64,000 bases of DNA from positions 76,280,974-76,344,973 of the forward strand of contig OZ010796.1 in NCBI GenBank assembly GCA_963932465.1, written 5' to 3'. Positions 11,779-22,718 of the stretch are shown piece by piece (within the stretch, counting starts at the first letter, position 1; the number at the start of each line of letters is the position of its first letter). Source of the stretch: Maratus speciosus. Its lineage: Eukaryota > Arthropoda > Arachnida > Araneae > Salticidae. The translations under genes and the position numbers were made by a program. The notes beneath the pieces were generated by a model. It saw nothing but the letters and a program-made list of their open reading frames with translations, searched no databases and was not told the origin of the DNA.

Positions 11779-11855
11779 TACAGTGAACTTTAATAATCCT
11801 TGGCTTTAGTTGCCAGTACTCTTCCAATTGAACTATCTGTACGACAGCCCAGACA
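11779..11855 (-). ncRNA. tRNA-like sequence (pseudo-tRNA or SINE head)
   Basis: On the minus strand, TAGTTCAATTGGAAGAG looks like a tRNA D-arm/box A. It is followed by a possible anticodon stem TGGC...GCCA with loop AACTAAA. The T-arm is poor and lacks a clean GTTCGAAT box, so this is unlikely to be a working tRNA. A tRNA-derived SINE head is an equal reading. Confidence 0.3.
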
Positions 11856-12136
11856 ACACAATATTTGCTCAGAACAACTATTATCATGACATCAATTGAT
11901 TGTGTGAAAAATAATTAAAAGTGTACATGATTATATATTTTATTATTAAGCAAAAGACTTTGCAGATCCGATTTTCTAAAAAGCTTTAAAGATTGAAATC
12001 TCTAGGCTGGAGTGGGAAAGTGGTAATTTTGAGGAATAGGAGGATATTTTATATAGAAGAATTTTCTGTATAAAAATAAAGATTTAATTTTTTTTTAATG
12101 TTGGGGAGTAGGGGAAGGGAGAAGAGGTGAAATGTA

Positions 12137-13196
12137 GTCGTGGAAAAAAAAAAGTAAACACCCTCTACTAACTCCTTAACAAATTATTATCGTAGACAAA
12201 AGTTATTGGTACCGAACGATTGGAAATAAAGTCTATTTTTAAATGATGTATATAAAATTTGCTTAGGGGGCTATCTACATAAAACAAATCCAAACTTCAT
12301 TTTTTTCAATGGCAATACCCAATTTTAACGAGATATTTCAAATCTTCGGTTCAAACTATGCCTAGGCACCAAATTTCAAGTAATTTGAATAAGTTTTTGA
12401 ATTATAAACATTCAAAATTTAGTGCTTCTAATGTTAAATTATATTTTCATATTTTTATTCATATCTCCTGAAATTATGCTCCTAATGTGCTAATTTTTTG
12501 TGTAGCTGTAATACTAACATACCCAAACATAAATACGCTGAATTTGCAATTTTTATAATTTTATGATATGAATTATGAAATTAATATTCGAAAAAGTTAT
12601 GAATTGTAACCTAAAATTTTTTTGATGGATTTAGATTTATTAAGTCCTGCTTTATGGAAATCCAAAATTTCACATTTTTCTTCCAGATAGTTTTCAAATT
12701 ATGCCTAAAAAACGGCAAAATTATGGTTTAAGGGGCCGTCTATGATAGAAGTGACTAGATATTTTGAAATGTCTTACGCTGTCCTGTAATCTAGCAGACT
12801 TCATTGACTGCTTGAGTGACGCTTAAGGTGCCTTGATCAAGAATGGGGCTCTCTCGGTTAACAATCGAGTACCGAACTTCAATTTGGATACAGCCCTTAA
12901 AATAAGCTTGTTTTAAAATAATTAAATTCTCAGGAACTTATAGTACGAATTGCATAAAAATTTGTTTTGGGGCTAATTAAATGGTGTAGAATTCATTTAT
13001 GCTGTAAAAATTGTGTACTGCTATTGAAAAAAACAAAGTTATGGTTCGTTTTAATATGTAGATAACCCCGTAAGCAAATTTTATATACACTTTAAAAGTA
13101 GACTTTATTTCCAAATCGTTCAGTACCAGTAACTTTCTTCTATGGTAATTTGTTGAGGAGTTAGTAAGGGGTGTTTACTTTTTTTTCCCATGACTG
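12137..13196. mobile_element. TA-flanked Tc1/mariner-type foldback element, 1060 bp
   Basis: The ends start GTCGTGG, then an A run, then AGTAAACACCC (12137-12165). They are mirrored by GGGTGTTTACTTTTTTTT to CATGACTG (13169-13196). The inverted repeats continue for about 200 bp; for example ATTGGAAATAAAGTCTA recurs inverted near 13110. TA lies at 12135-12136 and 13197-13198. The CAGTCATGG-type end is common among Tc1-like elements. No transposase frame is left, so it is a long-TIR non-autonomous copy. Confidence 0.85.
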
Positions 13197-14409
13197 TACA
13201 TTAGGGAAGTTAGTGCTTATTTATTTATGTTAGTGAGCAACAAATGTTGCAGATTTTTTTTTTCAAACTAATTTTTGAAAGATTTTATTATTTAGGTAAG
13301 CTGGAGAGGTGGGTGCAAAAGCAGAAGTGGAATCTTCGGAGCTCAGGGGATTATTTTATGTGATTCATTATTATTGTTAATAAAGAATTTTAAATAGGGA
13401 TGGTGAAAGATTATTTTATATAAAATTAAAGAATGTTTAATTTTTTTGCACTAGGAATGAGAAAAGGGAGAAGCAGAAATTTGTAGTTTTGGATTTAATA
13501 TAAATGTATGGAATTACTTTTATAAGTGAGCGATGATTGTTATATATAACATATATATATATAAAGGTTTAAAGAGTAATATTTCTTGCTATTTTTCTTA
13601 ACAAAGTAATTTTTTTTATATAGTAAAATTTAACATAGCTTTTTATATCTCTGAAGCAAACCAACAGAAATACCCTCTAAACATGCATGTTGTACATTAC
13701 TTCCATATCTTACCAAAGAGTTCTTATAAAATCTTATTGCACGGTGCTCTTTAAAATTGAAGTATGGTCATCCTTTTTTGCGGGGAGGGAGGGGGGGAGA
13801 GATTGAAGGTGAATTGAAATCCTGACTATGAATTCTTTGTATTGGTATTTAATTTTTTTTGTGTGTTTATTGTTTTATTTATTTTTTTCAATAACCTCAA
13901 AAAAGTAATGATATCAATACAAAAACCCTTAACGGGTTAAAAGTTTGTGACGCAGCACTTTATCTTATGCTCTAAGAATTTTAAATATGGAACTTAAAAA
14001 TAATGATATCAAATTTTGAGTGACGCTATGCTATTAATTATAATCTCTCTATATATTATTTATTTCATCTTTTTATTTTTTTTATAATCGCATGTGCAAA
14101 AATTATGTTCAATTTTAAAAAAATGTATGAAAGTTTATTCATTGATGCTTTAACATTTACACCTCTCATAAATTCCAAGTATGAGTTTTAAAAGATATAT
14201 CAAAATTTTAGTGACGCTTTGATGTGGCTTTAAACGATTTGTTTTAAAATTAAATTTAAATTATTTTTGTTTTGGCTAAGATATATTCACACATCTAAAT
14301 AATAGTTTTAATTTTCCAATATACTTTAAATATGTCACTTTCACTGAATTTATATAATGCATTTAAATGTATTTATTTGAATAAATTGATTTATCCTTTG
14401 TCCAATGCT

Positions 14410-14535
14410 ATTAAAAATTTAAAATAAGATTTGCGTAAAATTTTTTGCGTCATTGTATCCAAACTAAGGGAAATGTATTCAAATGGATACTATGAGGCAA
14501 AAAAATTTACGTAAATCTTATTTTAAATTTTTAAA
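14410..14535. repeat. Short inverted repeat (hairpin)
   Basis: Arms of about 50 bp are inverted around a spacer of about 22 bp. The left arm contains AAAATAAGATTTGCGTAAA and the right arm TTTACGTAAATCTTATTTT. Both continue into TGGATAC/GTATCCA-like sequence near the loop. Confidence 0.75.
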
Positions 14536-15123
14536 TTTTTAACAAAAACAGCCTTGTAATAAAAAGAGAAATTCAGAGGTTCAACTGCAATAGAAATCGA
14601 GAAGCTCTTTCTTACTAGACACAGAACTAGATAACTAATAATCAATTATAATTCGTGAAATATTTTTAAAGTTACAAAATTGTTCACATATTTTTGCCTA
14701 TTAATAAAAATAATACAAAGAAATTATCAGAAGTAATAAAATTTTTAATTTGTCATTTTTTACCTATATTTCAAAAATGCAGAGTTTGAGGGTATGGTTC
14801 ACCTAGCTGTCCTGAAAAATACTAAATGTTCATTAAATATAAGTTTTTATGAGAGTAAAAGTTCAAGGCAACAACAGATTCTATGAAATAAAACAAGAAT
14901 CAAGTTTCTAAGACAAATATTTTTCACGTAAAGAAAGAAAAACAACAATTTTTTGCCAAAAATTGCAAATTTTCAAGAATTCAACCTCGATGAGGCACGG
15001 GTTAATGTTATTTATTTGAGCTGAAACTTTGCCAATCTCATTTTCTAACTAATTGGCAACTTTTAGAAGGGTCCCCCTGAAGAAAACGTTACAAAAAATT
15101 GTCCCCATGTTGCTTGTGACCAC

Positions 15124-15255
15124 CCTAATGTACATGTATGTAAATATACATATATATACACATCTACACATATTGTATATATACACACATACATATATGT
15201 AAATGTATAGGTATATATACATGCATGTATATATACATAATATATGGATATATAA
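15124..15255. repeat. TA/CA-rich dinucleotide microsatellite
   Basis: This is an irregular mixture of ATATAC, ACATAC and TATG units. The minus-strand tyrosine-rich frame across it is an artefact. Confidence 0.85.
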
Positions 15256-15297
15256 TACTGGCACCCGGCTAACCAAAAAGTACCAAAATTATATTAA

Positions 15298-15370
15298 TAC
15301 AGTCAAACCTCGTTAACATGAACCTCAAGGGGAATTAAATTTTTGTTCATGTTATCCGTAGTTCATATTA
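15298..15370. mobile_element. Solo pogo/Tigger-like terminus
   Basis: TACAGTCAAACCTCGTTAAC is the familiar CAGT-x-x-ACC-TCG-TTAA style of pogo/Tigger ends. It is followed by the self-similar blocks GTTCATGTTATC and GTTCATATTATC. No partner end was found nearby. Confidence 0.45.
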
Positions 15371-15504
15371 TCAGTAAAAAAAAAATCCAGATAAAAAAAA
15401 TATCGAGTAAAAATATTAAAAAAATACATATAGGTGAGACTGGGGGCTAGTTAGAATAGGCTAGGGAAATAGTTGATGATGTTACTACTAATGTTACAGT
15501 AGTA

Positions 15505-17575
15505 GGGTCAGGTGGGGGAAAGTGGTCATAAAAACAGGCTTTTCAAACTTTCAGAGGCTATAAACATCAGAATTTCTGTGATGTTTTCTAAAATTTTGGG
15601 TGTTATTTTACATTAATTACTCTAGAGTACATCCATATCCATTTTAGAAATATTTTTGGGGAATAACACCTTTTTATAACATATTTTTCCAGGCATGTTT
15701 TTATGACCACTTTACCCCAGTGGGTGGGGTAAAGTGAGTAGTGCATGGGGCAAAGTGGTCACATTGAAAAAGTGTAATAAAAAAATAAACTAATGAATAA
15801 AAAGTGACATTTTATTATTTACAAACATTTTAAAAAACCTTTATAATAAGTTATCTGCCATTTTATTTTATTAAAGTGTAAATTTGCAATGTTAAAATTG
15901 TTTGTCGTTAAAATTTGGTTCTTCAAGGATTTTGATCACATCTGATTCTGGAAAAGTATGATGATTGCCAAATTTGGATTTTTTTTTAACATACTTTAAG
16001 AAAAATAATCATGCTTTTTCCCAATAAATTGCTTTATTGATTTCTTCATTTCATATCTTAGCAACACTCAAGGTCTTATAGATATGGCTTGAGATGTCAT
16101 CTTTAGCGATTATAAATGGATTCAAAAGAGAATGTTGACTAGGGATATTTTGTTTTTTTCCTCTTGGAAATTTAAGCAACTTTTAAGTATCCCATTCCTC
16201 TTGTTATTTTTGCAGATATAATGCAAGTGTTTTTTCTGTCAATACTACCCGATCTTGGACTGGACACATTTCCTTTTCCTTTAAAACTATGTCTAACAAT
16301 TCTATTCACATCTGAAATGAGTGTAGATAATGTGGCCAATGTAGCTTATTTTAATTTTTTTTAACATATTTTGCAGTCGGCTTTCTTGATACTGTTTCTT
16401 TAAAATTCCTTTCCAGGCTCTTTTTAATGGGGAAAATACACCTAGATCTAATGGTTGTAGACTATGACTAGTATGAGGTAGCAGGCAGAGTATTATAATG
16501 TGATTGTCGATAGCTATTTTTCACAGTGTTATAATTCATTTATGTCCGTCACAATCACAAATAAAAGGGCAGGCTTTTGTAAGCTTTCGGTGTATACTAT
16601 CTACTTAATAAAATGATCCATCCAAGATTCAAGTACAGAATCCTGCATCTATCCAGATTCCATGATTCATACAATGCTCCTGCACGACCACCTTTTATTC
16701 ATATATACTCACTCATAAACTGTGAATGGAAGAATGTAATAACCACTAGCTGATAAACCAAAAGGAACACTAAACATTATCTTTCCTTTGGTTTCTGAAT
16801 TTTATATAATACATTGCATTGCGTAAAATTTTTTAAACTGGACTATTTTGGCTATACATATCCATTCCAGCCTCATCAACATTAAAAATTCTCTCAGAAC
16901 TTTCTTGTGGACTATTTTCTTATATAATACAAGTATAGGTATTAGAAAAAGTAGTTAATGTGTTGGTTGTTAAATTAGTTGATGTAACCTTTGCAGGCAA
17001 TTCGGGTTTACACTTAGTTAATTCATTCACTATTCTGAACCTATTAAAAATTAAACTTAACCTTTTTTAACCTCCATATTATAAACTATTATTAAATAAT
17101 AACTATTTGCAGTTAGTTTTTAATAATTATTAGTATTTAATAAACTGGCATTGTATATAATGAATAATTTAACTCGGATCAAATATCTATAAGTTAAGCC
17201 TAACCCTATGACCACTTTACCCCATGTAACTAAAACTATTCTGAAATAAACTCTGTGATAAATATAACTTAGCTATAAATGAAAATATGTTCTTGAGATA
17301 TGTGAAAAGCTTTCTGAACTGCCAATTTAACAAAATTTGGGATAAACAAAATGCAGCAGAAAAGTTAATTAAAGAGTTAAAAGAACAAGGTGTAACAAAG
17401 ACAGACAAAATGAGTGCTCAGTTGCTCAAACATGTTACTAAAAATGTTTTTTTGCATGAGAAACTTTGATCAATACTTAATAAATTTAAAATTAAAAGAA
17501 AATTATTCAAATTTCTATATTAGTCAGGATTTTAGCCCTTTTTATGAATTATGACCACTTTACCCCACCTGACCC
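15505..17575 (-). mobile_element. Complete pogo-type TIR element, 2071 bp
   Basis: The termini are GGGTCAGGTGGGGGAAAGTG (15505-15524) and the mirrored CACTTTACCCCACCTGACCC (17556-17575), flanked by TA at 15503-15504 and 17576-17577. The terminal core GACCACTTTACCCC recurs internally near 15708 and 17210, plus GGGGCAAAGTGGTCA near 15748. The element encloses the decayed DDE transposase on the minus strand, so it was once autonomous or derives directly from an autonomous copy. Confidence 0.92.
16340..17045 (-). pseudogene. Decayed pogo/Tigger-type DDE transposase (DDE_1-like)
   Basis: Read on the minus strand, family blocks appear in the expected order. They are FRIVNELTKCKPELPAK (about 17040-16990), RIFNVDEAGMDMY (about 16905-16865; the Asp is the first catalytic residue), FSVPFGLSASGYYILPF (about 16785-16735), KPALLFVIVTDIN (about 16580-16540; the second Asp block, normally LL-x-D-x-H) and LCLLPHTSHSLQPLDLGVF (about 16495-16440). 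The last is the hallmark LPPxTTH-x-QPLD-GVF segment. At least four in-frame stops or shifts occur. The N-terminal DNA-binding part was not recognised, and the gene is inactive. Confidence 0.88.
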
Positions 17576-17867
17576 TACAAATAACCTGGAACTTCCTGTC
17601 TTCCTAAAAAATGACCAGATTGTAGGGTCATGCTTACACCTTGGGGCAATATCACATTAGTTATTATCTCCTCTTATCTGTCTCCTTCTGTGGGTATTGT
17701 CGTTTTATAAAGGTAGTAAGATTTCGGCAATTGTCTAAGTGGGATTTTTTTTTCAAAATTGATGATACATAATACTTGCAGGGACAGATTTAAAAATTTG
17801 GGTCCCTGGGCACAGATGCTTACAGCGGAGCCCTTAAACCGCTGCTTGCAGGGGGGCTTGAGTAAAA

Positions 17868-18232
17868 AAAGCAGTTTCCCCCAGACAGTTTCAGGAGGGT
17901 GCTGCGCCCTGCCTGCCCTTAGATTTACAAAATAGCACCCTTCTTGCCCCTCTTTTAAAAAAATAGCTCCCTTGTTGCCCCCACCTGAAAAAAGTGCCTT
18001 TACTCCTTTGTTTATTAAAAAATTTACTTGAATAGTAAAAATTGACTCATTGTTGTCTTTAAAATAGATTTTTGTCTATTAAATATTAAAAAGTAGTTTT
18101 AAAAATCAAAAGAATGTCTTAAATTTCAAGAAATGCCCTTAAGAATCCAAAACATGCCCTTCAGAATCTAAAAGTGCCCTTTTCGCACAAACAGCACCCT
18201 GCCCTTTTTTAAACCTGGGGAAAACTCTGAAA
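17868..18232. mobile_element. Short hAT-like MITE with GCCCT-rich subterminal repeats
   Basis: The left end CAGTTTCCCCC (about 17872) is mirrored by GGGGAAAACTCTG (about 18217-18229). Both are followed inward by TGCTG...GCCCTGCC blocks, and TGCCCTT recurs five or more times. The flanks are A7G and A6G, an imperfect 8-bp duplication inside an A run. The GCCCT architecture matches the termini of the 20070-24008 element, so it is probably a related deletion derivative. Confidence 0.55.
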
Positions 18233-18654
18233 AAAGAATATATATATTGAAAACGGTACTTACTACGATAACCACTATTGACTTTAATAATTACTTTAAA
18301 CTACCTATTAAAAAATTTAATTTGATAATCATTATTTTAAAATAATTATTTCATAATTATGAAATTTAAATGAGAAGTAGTAGTGCGTAGAAGTGCCCGA
18401 TATGTCCAAGCAGCATAAGGTAGGTTAGGGGCTCGACCCCGCTTCCGTCAAAACAGGTGGAAAAGGTCATCCCTGTTGTCTATAAAAGATAAAGTTTGAG
18501 AAAAAAGTTATTTTTTTGCAGTTTTTTGTTGTTGTTTAATTCAGAGTCAAAAGTTTTATGCAATAGGCTTAAAACTTCTTTTCAAAATAAAAAATAAAGA
18601 CACCTATTGATTTCCTGTGATTAAATGATATATTGTTCAAAGTATTTTTCTCAG

Positions 18655-18860
18655 ATTCAAAGGCACCTGCTTGTCTTGCGATTGGCGAGCTGGTTACTGA
18701 GCAAGAGTTTGCTTGTTTCAAACCCACCCAGGTATGGGTGTGTGTTGTGGGCCAGATTCCATTTTAAACTAAAGTTCCGGTCTGTTTAGCTCACATGTGC
18801 AAGAGATGACCGTAGCATCCCTAACCAATAAAACCAGTTCCAGATTCTCTGAGGATTACT
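18655..18860 (+). mobile_element. Possible tRNA-derived SINE
   Basis: TTGGCGAGCTGGTTACTGAG resembles a box A, and TTGTTTCAAACCCACCC about 35 bp later resembles a box B. The GC content exceeds that of the neighbourhood and there is no open frame. I see no poly-A tail or target duplication, so the call is tentative. Confidence 0.4.
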
Positions 18861-18959
18861 TTCATAATTATACTTAAAACTGCATATTGAACTGAACCTC
18901 TTGCATAAAAAAAATTTTCTTTAAAATCTTTAATTTTCACAATTATGTGTAAACCTTTT

Positions 18960-19250
18960 TCGTTTTGTTGCTTGGACTGAATAAGTCACTGATAAAATCT
19001 CGTGCATTACAAGAGGCTTGTGCAAAGGCTATTTTGTTCCAGAAATTTGTTCAAGGAATGACTGATTAAGCTAATTATAACAAAATGAAAAATCTCAGCC
19101 TCAGGTGGATTCGGATATGTGTATGTGTATCCTTATCCAAATTTGTAGACTTCTATGTGCAATAGATTTCCCTAACCATCGCCAACAAACAAACAAACAC
19201 ACAGAAGACACACGGACAAGAAACCTTTTTTTATTAATATAGATATTTTA
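18960..19250 (+). mobile_element. Possible RTE-like LINE 3' fragment
   Basis: The segment ends with AACAAACAAACAAACACACA, then AGAAGACACACGG, then a T run and AATATAGAT. Short-repeat tails of this kind terminate RTE-clade elements. No reverse transcriptase frame is present upstream, so this would be a 5'-truncated copy. Confidence 0.4.
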
Positions 19251-19356
19251 ATATAAAATATTGAAAGTACTTTTACTTAATGTGTGTTCATTATATTTTA
19301 AATAATAATACAGTACTATCATCAGTATGAACATAATAAACATTTTAGACGATTAA

Positions 19357-19567
19357 CCCGGGAATGCTCGCGCAAAACTGGGTTATGTACGATTTATACT
19401 TTGCTACCAATAAATTCAAACAAAAGTTGTCATTTTATATAATGGGTGACATTGCTAACAAATTCCACGCTAAAATAATTTGCAGATTACTTTTCGAAAA
19501 TTAGGGTATGAAATGCAATAACCGTGCCCACCCTGAGTATGTCATACCCAGCGCGTGTAATCCCAGG
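19357..19567. mobile_element. piggyBac-like MITE, 211 bp
   Basis: TTAA flanks both ends (19353-19356 and 19568-19571). The left end CCCGGGAATGCTCGCGC, then TGGGTTATG, is mirrored by CATACCCAGCGCGTGTAATC and CCAGG at the right. Both ends contain an inner CATA-CCCA / TGGG-TTATG pair. It is non-coding. Confidence 0.75.
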
Positions 19568-20312
19568 TTAACCCTATTGCAACAAGCATTATTTAAAGAA
19601 TTTTTAATCTCTTATCACCGATAATTCACAAAAGAAATTTTTTTTCCAAATAGCAGAAATTCTGCGATTGAAAAAAAAAAATTCTATTCAAATTTGCTAC
19701 TATTAGTTCTAATCAAGGATTCTGTGAACCATTCATATTACACATATGTGAAATTCATAGCGAAATGGTTAATCTGTCATGCATGACAACCTCATAGGAA
19801 TTCGCATTGAAAAGCTATACCTACCCTCCTCCCCCAGGGAACTATGCTTATGTTATTTTTATTTCTCTAATAGCACACCCGCCCGGCGTTAAACGGGCCA
19901 TAACATTAAGGACGATAATATTAATTATCTCAAATTTGTAGATATATGTAACCTGATTTTGAAAGAATTTATTCTTATAAACGAAAATTTTCCAAACGAG
20001 TCTTGTATCGAGACTCCCGCATTATTTATATATTTTTTAAAACAGAATGTCTTGTTTTAAAGTAAAATGTAGTGTTCCTGCTAGGCCATTTTTGAAGGGC
20101 GCAGCGCCCTGCCCCTTTTAAAATTGATAAAACGTGCCCTGCCGTTTTTTAAATCGGCAAACTGCGCCCTTCATATTTCAAAAATAGTCAAATGTGCCCG
20201 GAGTCGTTCTCAGCGATCGCTTTAAGCGATGCCGCGGACGCACTATAGCACGTAAATCACGTAAAAAATCGGAGACGGGATGCAAAAAAATAGTTATTAC
20301 GTGTCCGTGGGA

Positions 20313-20934
20313 CGCGTAATTTCGTCAAAAAATCACGGAAAAAAGCCGATTTTCGTCAAAGGATCGCAAAAAAGCGCAAATTTCATCAAAATATCACGGA
20401 AAAAAACGCGATTTTCGTAAAAGGGCCGCGAAAAAATAGCGTATTTCATCAAAGGATCACTAAAAAATAGCGAATTTCGTCAAAAAATTGCAGAAAAATG
20501 TCGATTTTCCTCAAAGGATCACAAAAAAGCACAAATTTCATCAAAATATCGTGGAAAAAACGCGATTGTCATAAAAGGGCCGCGAAAAAATAGCGTATTT
20601 CGTCAAAGGATCCAGAAAAAATAGCGAATTTCATCAAAAAATCGCGGGAAAAAGCCGATTTGTCGAAAGATCGCGAAAGAAGCGCAAATTTCATAAAAAT
20701 ATCGCAAAAAAAACGAGATTTTAGTAAAAGGGCCGTGAAAAAATGGTATATTTTGACAAAATATCGCAAAAAATTTCTGAATTTCGTCAAAGAATCGCGG
20801 AATAAAGCCGAATTTTGTCAAAGGATCTCGAAAAAAAGATCACATTTCATCAAAGTATCGCATAAAAAACACGATTTTTGTAACAGGTTCGCGAAAAATA
20901 ACGAATTTCGTCAAAGGATCGTGGAAAAACACTA
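20313..20934 (+). repeat. Array 2 of the CpG-rich roughly 31-bp repeat, with a 5-unit higher-order period
   Basis: Units contain GCGAATTTCGTCAAAG followed by GATCGCGGAAAAA. A variant block GGGCCGCGAAAAAATAGCG recurs at 20423 and 20577, and as GGGCCGTG at 20730. This gives a higher-order period of about 153 bp, or five units. The array resumes at 22376-22455 after the LTR-like insertion. Lys/Arg-rich and Phe-rich frames over it are artefacts of the stop-poor unit. Confidence 0.9.
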
Positions 20935-20939
20935 ATTTC

Positions 20940-22378
20940 TGATGTCATTAAATTAATGACAAGGATTAAATTAAATTAGATTAGCAGAGTTTAATTAAAA
21001 GCACGATGAAAGCTAACGCTAATAGTCCCAATAAAGTATTAAATAGTTTATGAAAAAGAAAAACGTATGGTGGCGAAATAAAAACAAAGTAAGTTTAAAA
21101 ACAAACTAACGTTTATTAACTAAAATATAAAATAAGTTTAAATATAGTTCAAACAATAAATCAAATCTTTAAATTCAATAAACACATTTAAGCTGTTAAA
21201 TTAAATATAAATACATATCCAAAAAGCCATGTGACAATAAAAGAAAACTGAACTCATAGCAATAAAGAAATGAAAAAGATCACAGAATGACTGGTCCTCC
21301 TCAAAGTTCCATGTTGTTCACAAACATCTAATATGCCGATAAATATTAAACTGAAATACAGTGAATCATATATTCGTGCCGAAACAACTTCAAGAAAAAT
21401 ACTTCTTTATAGATGAAGATGCGTCGTAAATAGCCATTAGGTGAAACGTCAAAATGTAGATGCCGATAATAAGTAGCGAGTAAAACATCTCTAACTTCAT
21501 CATAACAATAGCCATCTTGACTCACACACCAGTGTATCCATTTAAACACGATGTACGCAGAGTCCACCTTTAAAGAGCAGAGACGAAGTCATAAACTATC
21601 GAACTCATAACAATCATCTTATAAAATGGCCGACGAACGATGAAGTAGGAAATAAGTAAAAACATCAATTTATTAAAAGCACACAGCACTTCAAGAAGAC
21701 ATCTCCAGCCATAATAGCACTATTAAAATGCCGTGGAAAACCAACACTGTTAGTAAAAAGGACGAGACGAAACACGTAGACAAACACAGGAAAAGAAAGC
21801 AACGAGTGCAGACAGGCAGGCAGGCCAAGAAGGAGAGAAACGTATTTCAATTTATATCAGCCGGGCGTCCAAATAACGGCTCATTACACAATGCAAGGAG
21901 CAACTGCAGACAGTTCCAGAATGAGATCATCATGACGAAGAAATGCAGAGCCGATGTGTCGTAAACTCAAACGAGCGACGCCATCTGGCGGCGATCGAGA
22001 AACTAATCTATGATCATCATTCAAACGAAATGCGTGCTCATGTTTGCACGGAAGCAGACAATTGAAAAACGTGAATATGAACGGCAAAGAAAGATAAACA
22101 ACACCGTAAAAAGGAATTAAAGATAGAATAACAGGAATGAATAAAAAGGTAAGTGAAATGACTTTGTATACTGTTAATAAAAGAAATAATTTAATAAAAG
22201 AAATATATATTAATAAAGGAAATATATATTAATAAAAGAAATGTATTTTAATAAAGGAAATACTTTAAGTGTTAAATAAACATAAAGGAAATATGCAATG
22301 TTAAATAAATATAAAGGAATGCAGAGGAGACATATCTGGACAGTGTCAAGACAGGAAATAAGGTATTTACTCTTATCA
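20940..22378. mobile_element. Solo-LTR-like insertion splitting array 2, 1439 bp
   Basis: The insertion begins TGATGTCATTAAATTAATGA and ends GGTATTTACTCTTATCA, giving TG...CA ends. ATTTC is duplicated at 20935-20939 and 22379-22383, and removing one copy with the insert restores an uninterrupted CTAATTTCGTCAAAGG unit. There are no internal terminal direct repeats and no retrotransposon proteins, so a long solo LTR is the best reading. The caveat is that ATTTC is itself part of the array consensus. A basic 78-residue frame at 21728-21961 is unrecognised. Confidence 0.7.
22170..22275. repeat. Short tandem repeat TTAATAAARGAAATATATA
   Basis: Four to five imperfect copies of a unit of about 19-24 bp (for example TTAATAAAGGAAATATATA) lie within the LTR-like insertion. 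Confidence 0.75.
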
Positions 22379-22678
22379 ATTTCGTCAAAGGATCGCGGAA
22401 AAACACTAATTTCGTCAAAGGATCGCGGAAAAAAGGCGAATTTAGTCAAAGCCTCCAATGCACCAAAAAAGATGTGCAAACCAAACTTATCGGTAGAACA
22501 TTCATAAAAGGGGATTTAGTTTTTTTTTAATGAGATTCTTAAAACTACAGCATGATTTCAGTGTACTTTAATAATGTATTCAGTATGTAGACCAGTGAAA
22601 AATCCCCCCCCCCCCCACTTCTTACTGTGGTATTACTATTAATCGATTTATTACATTAATTTTACAACAAGTTATTTT

Positions 22679-22718
22679 AATGGTACTTTAAAGTACCATT
22701 GGTGCATAAAGGGTTAAT
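22679..22718. mobile_element. piggyBac-like solo end with subterminal hairpin
   Basis: The complement reads TTAACCCTTTATGCACC followed by the perfect 22-bp palindrome AATGGTACTTTAAAGTACC (then ATT) at 22680-22701. The layout of TTAACCCTTT, spacer, then hairpin matches the sequence at 44608. No opposite end was identified. Confidence 0.45.

Larger units (their letters stand above)
13200..15295. other. AT-rich stretch with a small hairpin and an AC/AT microsatellite
   Basis: No gene was recognised. The palindrome CCTTAACGGG lies at 13927. Four GTGACGC-like motifs fall between 13950 and 14220. The notable parts are the inverted repeat at 14410-14535 and the microsatellite at 15124-15255. Confidence 0.5.

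Noticed and set aside
11779..11855. Functional tRNA gene
   Set aside because: The D-arm and anticodon stem are plausible, but the T-arm and acceptor stem do not form convincingly, so it is listed only as tRNA-like.
15049..15276. Tyr/Ile/Cys-rich 75-residue frame
   Set aside because: It is a translation of the TA/CA microsatellite.
17217..17469. Frames of about 60 residues near the right end of the pogo-type element
   Set aside because: They overlap on opposite strands within the non-coding end of the transposon and show no recognisable DNA-binding domain.
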